Origin: Rhodobacterales bacterium
Lineage (GTDB): Bacteria; Pseudomonadota; Alphaproteobacteria; Rhodobacterales; Rhodobacteraceae
Assembly (NCBI GenBank): GCA_013298485.1
Contig: JAAFHS010000219.1
Location: 1 to 5,303, forward strand
Direction of reading: 5' to 3'
Length of the DNA: 5,303 nt
The position numbers were made by a program, and so were the translations under genes. The notes under the pieces are model-generated. The model ran no database searches and was not told where the DNA came from. It worked only from the letters and a program-made list of their open reading frames with translations. The first letter of the stretch is position 1, and each line of letters starts with the position of its first letter. Below are positions 1-5,303 of this stretch, in pieces.

Positions 1-131
1 CAACATAGATCGGTGATTTTACATAAAACCAATAGCTTACATCATAAACACTACGGAATCACGCTACCCTTGCGGCGCTCGACATCGCCCGCCCATTTCC
101 CCCGCCCGCATCCCGTGCTACCTGCACTTCC
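1..131 (+). promoter_or_regulatory. Upstream region of rnr, no gene seen
   Basis: This leader holds no supportable gene. The first 60 bases are distinctly AT-rich against a GC-rich window, which fits a promoter zone. A weak sigma-70-like pair could be TTTACA at 18-23 with CATCAT or TCATAA about 16-18 bases downstream, but neither box is good and I do not assign a start site. From about 61 to 131 the sequence is C-rich, and no Shine-Dalgarno motif precedes the ATG at 132. An in-frame TAA at 45-47, with no ATG, GTG or TTG between it and 132, rules out a longer N-terminus with a usual start codon. Confidence 0.3.
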
Positions 132-2377
132 ATGAATCAACTCCCCTCCAAAACCGACATCCTGCAATGGATCCACGATAACCCCGGACAGGGCGCAAAG
201 CGCGAGATCGCCCGCGCCTTCGGCCTCAAAGGGGCCGCCAAGGTTGAACTGAAACGCATCCTGGCAGAGCTTGCCGACGAGGGCGCGCTGGAAAAACGCC
301 GCCGCAACTACCGCGACGTCGAAACCCTGCCGCCTGTATCAATCCTCGCAATCCTGCCCCCCGATACCTCCGGCGACCAGTTCGCAAAACCCGTGGAATG
401 GGCAGGCGCGGATCCCGAACCCCGGATTCTGTTCATCCCCCGCAAGGGCGACGCCCCCGTCGCCGAAGGTGACCGCATCCTTGCACGCCTGACCCAGGTC
501 ACCGCCGATGACCATGCCTATGAGGCGCGCCTGATCCGCAAGATCGGGGCCAACCCCCTGAAAATCCTTGGCATCTTCCGAAGTAATGCCGAAGGCGGGC
601 GCATCATGCCCATCGACAAGGGGCAGGACAAGGAATGGCGCGTCGGCCCCGATCTCACCCTGAACGCCCGCGATGGCGAGCTGGTCGAGGCTGAACAGGC
701 CGGCCCCAAACGCCTTGGCCTGCCCACCGCGCGCATCACCGCGCGCCTTGGCGATCCGACAGGCCCCCGCGCCGTCAGCCTGATCGCCATCCACCAGCAC
801 GGCATCCCCGACCAGTTCCCCGATGCCGTGATCGCGCAGGCTGACGCAGCCCAACCCGCCAGCCTTGATGGCCGCGAAGACCTGCGCGGCATCCCCCTTG
901 TCACCATCGACCCGTCCGATGCCCGCGACCGCGACGATGCCGTCCATGCCGCCCCCGATCCGAACCCGAAAAACCCCGGCGGCCATATCGTCTGGGTCGC
1001 CATCGCCGATGTCGCCCATTATGTGACCCCCGGCTCCGCCCTGGACCGCGAGGCGCGCAAGCGTGGCAATTCCACTTTTTCCCCGACCGCGTCGTGCCCA
1101 TGCTGCCCGATGTTTTGTCCAGTGATCTCTGCAGCTTGCACGAAGGCGTCGACCGCCCCTGCCTCGCTGTCTGCATGGTTCTGGATGCCCATGGCCACAA
1201 GGTCAGCCACCGTTTCACACGTGGCATGATGCGATCTGTCGCCTCGCTTGCCTACGAAGACGTGCAATCCGCCATCGATGGAAACCCCGACGCCCGCACC
1301 GCGCCATTGCTCGACCCCATCCTGCGCCCGCTTTATGCCGCCTATGCGACGACGAAAACCGCCCGCGCCCTGCGCCAACCACTTGATCTCGACCTGCCCG
1401 AACGCAAGATCGTGCTATCCGCTGACGGTCTGGTAACCTCTGTCGCCTACAAAGATCGTCTCGATGCGCATCGCTTGATCGAAGAATTCATGATCCTCGC
1501 GAACGTCGCCGCCGCCGAAGAACTGATCGCCCTGAAACGCCCGCTGCTGTTCCGCGTGCACGAAGAACCCAGCCCGGATCGGCTGGAGGCTTTGCGCGAC
1601 GTGGCCGAGGCGTCGGGTTTCACCCTCGCCAAGGGGCAAGTGCTCAAGACTTCGCACCTGAACCGTCTGCTTGAACAGGCTCAAGGCACTGATTTTGCTG
1701 AACTTATGAACATCTCGACCCTCCGGTCGATGCCGCAGGCCTATTATCATCCTGCAAATTTCGGGCATTTCGGTCTGGCCTTGCGGTCCTATGCCCATTT
1801 CACCTCACCCATCCGGCGCTATTCCGATCTGATCGTGCACCGCGCGCTGATCGCAGGGCACGGCTGGGGCAAGGATGGTCTGTCTGCGCAAGACATTGAA
1901 ACATTGGACGAAACCGCCAAGCTGATCTCCGATACCGAACGCCGCTCCATGCTCGCCGAACGCGATACCACCGACCGTTATCTGGCGGCCTTCCTGTCAG
2001 ACCGCGTCGGCGCCACCTTCACGGGCCGCATTTCCGGCGTGCAGGGCTTTGGCTTGTTCGTCAAACTCGATGAAACCGGGGCCGACGGTCTGGTCCCGAT
2101 CCGCGCCATCGGGCGCGAATTCTATCACTACGACCGCGACGCCCAGACCCTGATGGGGGCGGATACCGGCATCATCATCGGCATCGGCCAGCGCGTCACG
2201 GTCCGCCTGGCCGAGGCCGTACCCGTGACGGGCGGCTTGCTGCTGGAACTGCTGGAGATTGAAAACCGCGCCCTGCCTGCAGGGGCGAAACCCGCCCGCG
2301 GCCGCCCCGCCCCCCGCCGCGCCGGGGCCGAAGCCGCACGCGAGGCAAAACGCCGCGTGATCCGCAAACGCAGATAA
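132..2377 (+). pseudogene. rnr: Ribonuclease R, reading frame broken by a one-base deletion
   Basis: RNase R is a cytoplasmic 3'-5' exoribonuclease of the RNase II/RNB family that degrades structured RNA. Frame one runs 132-1229 and frame two continues to the TAA at 2375-2377. Joined at the T-run 1076-1080 they give 748 residues, about the usual length. Domains in order (joined numbering): N-terminal winged helix about 5-60; cold-shock/OB region about 70-200; RNB catalytic domain about 245-575, with metal-binding aspartates D260, D266, D268 and D269 in IDPSDARDRDDA; the conserved HFTSPIRRYSDL block near 556-567; an S1 RNA-binding domain about 625-711; and a basic Arg/Lys/Ala-rich tail about 713-748. 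Frame one leaves the family pattern right after RKRGNSTF, and frame two resumes at once with FPDRVVPMLPD. As written, translation from 132 gives 365 residues, of which the last 49 are out of frame, and lacks most of the RNB domain and all of S1. The ATG at 132 has no Shine-Dalgarno. Family identity is very secure; whether the gene is truly broken is not. Confidence 0.93.
1076..1084 (+). other. Frameshift point in rnr (T5C4 run)
   Basis: The sequence reads five T then four C. In frame one the codons are ACT TTT TCC CCG (Thr-Phe-Ser-Pro), which departs from RNase R. Reading the second TTT one base back gives ACT TTT TTC CCC GAC (Thr-Phe-Phe-Pro-Asp), which matches the family motif around FPDRVVP. 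The defect is therefore equal to one missing T, or to a -1 ribosomal slip at T TTT. No canonical X XXY YYZ heptamer is present. The nearest Shine-Dalgarno-like GAGG (1050-1053) is too far upstream for a dnaX-type stimulator. Confidence 0.85.
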
Positions 2378-2378
2378 C

Positions 2379-2416
2379 ACCTCGGATTTTCAGTACCCGG
2401 GTACCTATTCCAAGGT
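2379..2416. repeat. Nested inverted repeat at the convergent gene junction
   Basis: A perfect 12-base palindrome, GTACCCGGGTAC, lies at 2393-2404. It sits inside an outer imperfect inverted repeat: ACCTCGGA at 2379-2386 pairs with TCCAAGGT at 2409-2416 with one mismatch in eight. The outer arms are separated from the palindrome by six bases on the left and four on the right. The element fills the 27-base gap between the rnr stop codon and the TAG of the convergent gene, and extends slightly into the latter. A bidirectional terminator is the natural guess from position, but neither strand has a proper U-tract after the stem and the palindrome has no free loop, so the role is unproven. Confidence 0.4.
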
Positions 2417-3349
2417 CAGTGAATCTGCACCGATATGCACCACGCCGACACTGTCAGGCGCACCCAGGGCACGCGCGCAAAGCGCCTTTGACTGGCGGTA
2501 TTGCTCCAGCGTATCTTGCGCCGCTTGAAGGGACTCGACTGCCAATTCAGGGCGACTCAGGGCCTGTTCGATCTCATCGTGCAGCTGGCGGAAATGTCCG
2601 ACATGCCAGTTGCATTCATAGACCATCGCATAATCCGCAGCACCAAGTCCGGAATGATCACGCCGCGCGATCATGGTATCGAACGCTTGTATCGGTACGA
2701 CCATTTCGTCAATCGCATCCAGATCATGGGCCTTCAGCGCGGCGGTTATCTCAGTTTCCAGGGTCTTGAACGCAGCGAGCCTATCGCGCCACATCTTCAC
2801 GTCCGTCGGGGTGAAGGCCGTCAGGGGCAGTGGCTCGAACGCAGGCAGAAGTGTATCCACGCTGGCAGGAACCGCCGTCGCCCCAAGACGCCCCCCCAAC
2901 AACGCATCACAGCTCGCCCATTTTTCCCCAAAAGAAGGCAGGAAAAACGCAATGCCGCCGCGCGCCATATCATTCATGACCGCCGTATTGTCACCACCTT
3001 TGTTGGTCGTGATCGCCCGTGCCGCATCACCTGCCAGAAACGCAATGTTCGAATGCGCGTTCGCGCAAGTTACATAGGCCTCGCGCAGGGCAACGGCGGC
3101 GGGATCATCCGGACTGATGGGCGGATCGGATTTCGCGATGGTAAAGGACATCCGCAGATTGCGCTGCGCCAATAGGGCCAAACGTCCTGCGTCGCCCGCG
3201 GCGATCGCAGCCAGCAGTTCCGCTTCGTCCTGCTGCAGCAGTGCAACCAGCGGCTCGACCTGTGCAAGATCGACCTGTTGTGCCACAGCGGATGAACCAG
3301 TCAGAACGATGGCCGCCACAACTGGCAAGAAATTTGATCTGGGGTTCAT
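2405..3349 (-). CDS. Exported protein of unknown function, four cysteines
   Basis: I do not recognise a family. The 314-residue product starts with a classic Sec signal peptide: a short basic N-terminus (MNPRSN), a hydrophobic core at about 7-18, and a likely signal peptidase I cut after AVA at 21-23. It should be periplasmic or secreted. No lipobox cysteine follows, so it is not a lipoprotein. The mature part is rich in Ala, Leu, Asp and Glu and looks largely helical. It has no second membrane segment. Four cysteines (C95, C147, C246, C291) could form two disulfides. Distinctive stretches are the region around NKGGDNTAVMNDMARGG (117-132) and YECNWHVGHFRQLHDE (244-259); the histidines near 249-257 might bind a metal, but that is a guess. 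The start at 3349 is chosen over an upstream in-frame one at 3457 because of a good AAAGG ribosome site and the signal peptide beginning there. Convergent with rnr, divergent from the transglycosylase gene. Confidence 0.85.
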   Translation of the reverse strand: MNPRSNFLPVVAAIVLTGSSAVAQQVDLAQVEPLVALLQQDEAELLAAIAAGDAGRLALLAQRNLRMSFTIAKSDPPISPDDPAAVALREAYVTCANAHSNIAFLAGDAARAITTNKGGDNTAVMNDMARGGIAFFLPSFGEKWASCDALLGGRLGATAVPASVDTLLPAFEPLPLTAFTPTDVKMWRDRLAAFKTLETEITAALKAHDLDAIDEMVVPIQAFDTMIARRDHSGLGAADYAMVYECNWHVGHFRQLHDEIEQALSRPELAVESLQAAQDTLEQYRQSKALCARALGAPDSVGVVHIGADSLTLE

Positions 3350-3355
3350 CTGAAA

Positions 3356-3360
3356 CCTTT
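3356..3360 (-). promoter_or_regulatory. Shine-Dalgarno site of the exported-protein gene
   Basis: On the minus strand the sequence reads AAAGG, then six bases, then the ATG at 3349-3347. This spacing is near ideal and decides the start of the downstream gene in favour of the 314-residue form with a clean signal peptide. Confidence 0.6.
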
Positions 3361-3507
3361 GCTGTTGATGACAACGTGCCAGCCAATGTCCGCAATCTGT
3401 CCTGATATCTTCGACATGACCAGAGGAACTGGGCGTTTCCATACCGTTACACGACACGACAACCGATGTTGGCGCATCGCTTATTCAAATCCTGATGACG
3501 ATGTCCG

Positions 3508-3529
3508 CCCGCGCCCCGCTGCGCGCGGG
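3508..3529. repeat. GC-rich inverted repeat in the divergent spacer
   Basis: CCCGCGC at 3508-3514 and GCGCGGG at 3523-3529 form a perfect seven-base-pair stem around an eight-base loop. It lies just upstream of the candidate -35 box of the transglycosylase gene, between two divergent genes. No U-tract follows on either strand, so a terminator is unlikely. It could be a regulator site, or merely chance in GC-rich sequence. Confidence 0.35.
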
Positions 3530-3532
3530 TGC

Positions 3533-3561
3533 TTGGCGATGATCGGCTTTCGCGCTAAACT
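3533..3561 (+). promoter_or_regulatory. Candidate sigma-70 promoter of the transglycosylase gene
   Basis: TTGGCG at 3533-3538 (four of six matches to TTGACA) and TAAACT at 3556-3561 (four of six matches to TATAAT) are separated by exactly 17 bases. Transcription would begin near 3568, giving a leader of only about 20-25 bases before the ATG at 3591. The placement is good but the boxes are only moderate. No comparably good promoter was found for the divergent gene on the minus strand. Confidence 0.4.
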
Positions 3562-3581
3562 GAAAAGAAAAACAGGCAGGC

Positions 3582-3587
3582 GGTGAT
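3582..3587 (+). promoter_or_regulatory. Ribosome binding site of the transglycosylase gene
   Basis: GGTGAT is complementary to the AUCACC part of the 16S rRNA 3' end and lies three bases before the ATG at 3591. This is a shifted rather than a classical GGAGG pairing, but the geometry is right: in a full AAGGAGGTGAT site the last six bases would lie at this place. It supports the start at 3591. Confidence 0.5.
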
Positions 3588-3590
3588 CTG

Positions 3591-4811
3591 ATGCGCAAGA
3601 TGGCTCTGGCGGCGGCAATCCTGTTTGGCGCGGCTTCCGTGCATGCCGAAACCCCGGTAACGGAGGAGGCCGCCGTGACAATCACTGGCACCAACGCGGG
3701 CCTGCAGGCCTGGATCGCAAATTTCCGCCCCCGCGCACTGGCCGCAGGGATCGACGCCGCGACCTTCGATGCGGCCTTTCAGGATGCCACCTTCGACCCC
3801 GTGGTCATCGACCGCGACCGCAACCAGGGCGAGTTCACCCGCACGATCTGGGATTATCTGGATCGCGCGGTGTCTGACCAGCGCATCGCCAGCGGCAAGG
3901 AAATGCTGGCAAAACACAGTGCCCTCCTGGACCGGATCGAGGCGCGCTATCATGTCGACCGCGCGGTTGTGCTTGCCGTCTGGGGCCTTGAATCCTCATA
4001 TGGTGCCTTCATGGGCGACCATCATCTGACCTCGTCACTGGCGAGCCTCGCCTATGACGGGCGGCGGGCCGCGTTCTTTGAAGAGCAACTCATCGCTGCC
4101 CTGAAAATCCTGCAGAACGGCGATGTGACACCCGACCGGATGACCAGCAGCTGGGCCGGGGCCATGGGCCATACGCAGTTCATGCCCACGAGCTATCTCG
4201 CCTCCGCCGTCGATTTCACCGGCGACGGGCGGCGCGATATCTGGGCGGATGACCCGGCAGATGCGCTCGCCTCCACCGCCGCCTATCTGCAAAAGGCAGG
4301 CTGGGTGTTCGGGCGGCCCTGGGGCGTCGAAATCACCCTGCCCGCAGATTTCGACTATGACCAATCCGGCGACCGCGTGGAAAAGCCCGTCACCGACTGG
4401 CAGGCCATGGGCGTGCGACTGGCGGATGGGGGCGATCTGCCCGATCACGGCCCGGCAAAGGTGCTGCTGCCTGCAGGCGCACAGGGGGCGGCCTTCCTGA
4501 TCTTTGCCAATTTCCGCGCGATCGAGGCGTATAACGCCGCCGACGCCTATGTCATCGGCATCGGCCATCTGGCCGACCGTCTGCAGGGCGGTGCCCCCTT
4601 CAAGGCGACATGGCCCCGCCATCTGCGCGCCATGCCCGAAGGCGAACGCATTGAACTGCAACGCCTTTTGACCGCAGCGGGCTTTGATACCGGCGGGGCA
4701 GACGGCAAGATCGGTCCGCTGACGGTGGCCGCCGTCAAGGCCTATCAGCGTGCGCAAGGTCAGGTGCCTGATGGCTATGCCTCACCCGATATTCTGGATG
4801 CGCTACGCTGA
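3591..4811 (+). CDS. Lytic murein transglycosylase, MltB family, with peptidoglycan-binding domain
   Basis: The 406-residue product should cleave the MurNAc-GlcNAc bond of peptidoglycan without water, leaving 1,6-anhydroMurNAc ends, and act in the periplasm during wall growth and recycling. Residues 1-19 form a signal peptide (MRKM, then a hydrophobic Ala/Leu core, cut after VHA). No cysteine exists anywhere in the protein, so unlike E. coli MltB it is not lipid-anchored. The SLT_2/GH103 catalytic domain spans about 35-340. The catalytic glutamate is E134 in VWGLESSYG, followed by the family block SWAGAMGHTQFMPTSY (187-202) and the FTGDGRRDIW segment (209-218). A PG_binding_1 domain follows at about 352-405 (LQRLLTAAGFDTGGADGKIG and AVKAYQRAQG). 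Length and domain order are typical of alphaproteobacterial homologues. Its 3' end overlaps the convergent downstream gene by nine bases. Family assignment is very secure; which member of the family it is cannot be told. Confidence 0.95.
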   Translation: MRKMALAAAILFGAASVHAETPVTEEAAVTITGTNAGLQAWIANFRPRALAAGIDAATFDAAFQDATFDPVVIDRDRNQGEFTRTIWDYLDRAVSDQRIASGKEMLAKHSALLDRIEARYHVDRAVVLAVWGLESSYGAFMGDHHLTSSLASLAYDGRRAAFFEEQLIAALKILQNGDVTPDRMTSSWAGAMGHTQFMPTSYLASAVDFTGDGRRDIWADDPADALASTAAYLQKAGWVFGRPWGVEITLPADFDYDQSGDRVEKPVTDWQAMGVRLADGGDLPDHGPAKVLLPAGAQGAAFLIFANFRAIEAYNAADAYVIGIGHLADRLQGGAPFKATWPRHLRAMPEGERIELQRLLTAAGFDTGGADGKIGPLTVAAVKAYQRAQGQVPDGYASPDILDALR

Positions 4812-5303
4812 TCCGCGCAGCCAGCCGTATGCCATCTCTACCCGGTCGCAGCCTGCAAACGCCGCCAACCGCCCCAGGGCCATATCCAGCCGTGCCAATC
4901 GTCCGGCCGTCATTCTGACCCCCGGCTCGGGCCAGAAGGCCCGTACCTGCAAGGCACCCGCCTCACGATAAGCCTTGGCATCAATGCGCCCGATGATCGT
5001 GGCCCCTTCCAGCACGGGAAAGACGTAGTAGCCGTATTGCCGCTGTGCCTCGGGCACGAAAACCTCGATCCGGTAGAAAAACCCGAACAGCCGTTCCGCC
5101 CGATTGCGGTCCCGCAGCGCAGGGTCGAACGGCGACAGGATGCGCACCTTCGCGGGTGGGTCCGGCGGCACCTCGGTCATGATGCCCGGCCATGCAAAAG
5201 ACCGCCGCAAGGTGCCATCCGCGCCCTCGACCTGCACCTCGACAATCTCACCCCGCGCCAGCGCCCCGGCGCACCACGCCTTTGCCGCCTCCACCCCGAT
5301 CCC
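4803..5303 (-). CDS. YcaQ-type winged-helix protein (DNA crosslink glycosylase family), C-terminal part
   Basis: Only the last 166 residues are present; the 5' part lies beyond the right edge of the window. The frame is open to base 5303, and the GTG at 5294-5292 is an internal valine preceded by Gly-Ile-Gly, not the start. The family (PF06224, HTH_42) includes E. coli YcaQ, a glycosylase that unhooks interstrand DNA crosslinks. The match rests on the C-terminal signature: ILSPFDPALRDRNRAERLFG, then FYRIEVFVPEAQRQYGYYVF and the GRIDAKAYREAGAL segment. The active-site glutamine motif of the family lies near the N-terminus and is not visible, so activity cannot be judged. The gene ends with TAG at 4805-4803, inside the last codons of the convergent transglycosylase gene. 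The family call is good; whether this member repairs crosslinks or has a related role is open. Confidence 0.82.
   Translation of the reverse strand, partial: GIGVEAAKAWCAGALARGEIVEVQVEGADGTLRRSFAWPGIMTEVPPDPPAKVRILSPFDPALRDRNRAERLFGFFYRIEVFVPEAQRQYGYYVFPVLEGATIIGRIDAKAYREAGALQVRAFWPEPGVRMTAGRLARLDMALGRLAAFAGCDRVEMAYGWLRGSA

Noticed and set aside
339..1019. Long open frame (226 codons) on the minus strand inside rnr
   Set aside because: It is a by-product of GC-rich codon bias opposite a well-conserved gene. The translation is Gly/Asp/Ala-rich and resembles no family, and it lies fully within the RNase R coding region.
1094..2377. Second half of rnr as an independent gene starting at GTG 1094
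   Set aside because: The codon is an internal valine of the conserved FPDRVVPMLPD block. There is no ribosome site before it, and the product would lack the catalytic aspartates, so it is the continuation of the broken rnr.
2396..2405. CCCGGGTACC resembles a cloning-vector polylinker
   Set aside because: Only ten bases match; the flanks on both sides differ from common vectors and run directly into genuine gene ends. It is best explained by the natural palindrome.
2501..3175. Open frame of 224 codons on the plus strand opposite the exported-protein gene
   Set aside because: The minus-strand frame has a signal peptide, a good ribosome site and sensible composition. The plus-strand product is rich in Arg, Gln and Pro with no domain or leader, and is judged a shadow.
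3359..3586. Small plus-strand frame of 75 codons ending just before the transglycosylase start
   Set aside because: It would begin with TTG on top of the divergent gene's ribosome site, has no ribosome site of its own, and runs through the promoter region. The translation shows no recognisable domain.
4035..4757. Open frame of 240 codons on the minus strand inside the transglycosylase gene
   Set aside because: It lies opposite clearly conserved MltB motifs, and its Gly/Cys/His-rich translation looks like antisense of GC-rich codons.

Overview
The window is a GC-rich stretch of bacterial chromosome. Its gene families, codon habits and protein style suggest an alphaproteobacterium, most likely of the Rhodobacterales (roseobacter-like) group. 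That placement is an inference from protein resemblance; there is no rRNA or other marker here to fix the taxon.

Layout. Four protein genes alternate in strand, so no operon lies within the window. (1) 132-2377 (+) encodes ribonuclease R (rnr), an exoribonuclease, with its reading frame broken by an apparent one-base deletion in a T-run at 1076-1080. Both halves are otherwise fully conserved; adding one base would restore a 748-residue protein. (2) 3349-2405 (-) encodes a 314-residue exported protein that I do not recognise. It has a clear signal peptide and four cysteines in the mature part. It converges on rnr across a 27-base gap that holds a perfect 12-base palindrome nested inside an imperfect inverted repeat. 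(3) 3591-4811 (+) encodes a periplasmic lytic murein transglycosylase of the MltB type (GH103) with a C-terminal peptidoglycan-binding domain. It is divergent from gene 2 over a 241-base spacer that carries a plausible sigma-70 promoter, a GC-rich hairpin and a ribosome binding site. (4) 5303-4803 (-) is the C-terminal part of a YcaQ-type winged-helix protein (DNA crosslink glycosylase family). It runs off the right end of the window and overlaps the 3' end of the transglycosylase gene by 9 bases, tail to tail.

How they fit together. The genes look like ordinary housekeeping and envelope functions placed side by side: RNA turnover, an exported protein of unknown role, cell wall remodelling and DNA repair. 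I see no mobile element, CRISPR array, tRNA or rRNA, toxin-antitoxin pair or defence cassette. I found no convincing new multi-gene system. The one observation that really deserves a second look is the rnr frameshift. It may be a sequencing or assembly error in a homopolymer, a true loss-of-function mutation or, least likely, a recoding site.
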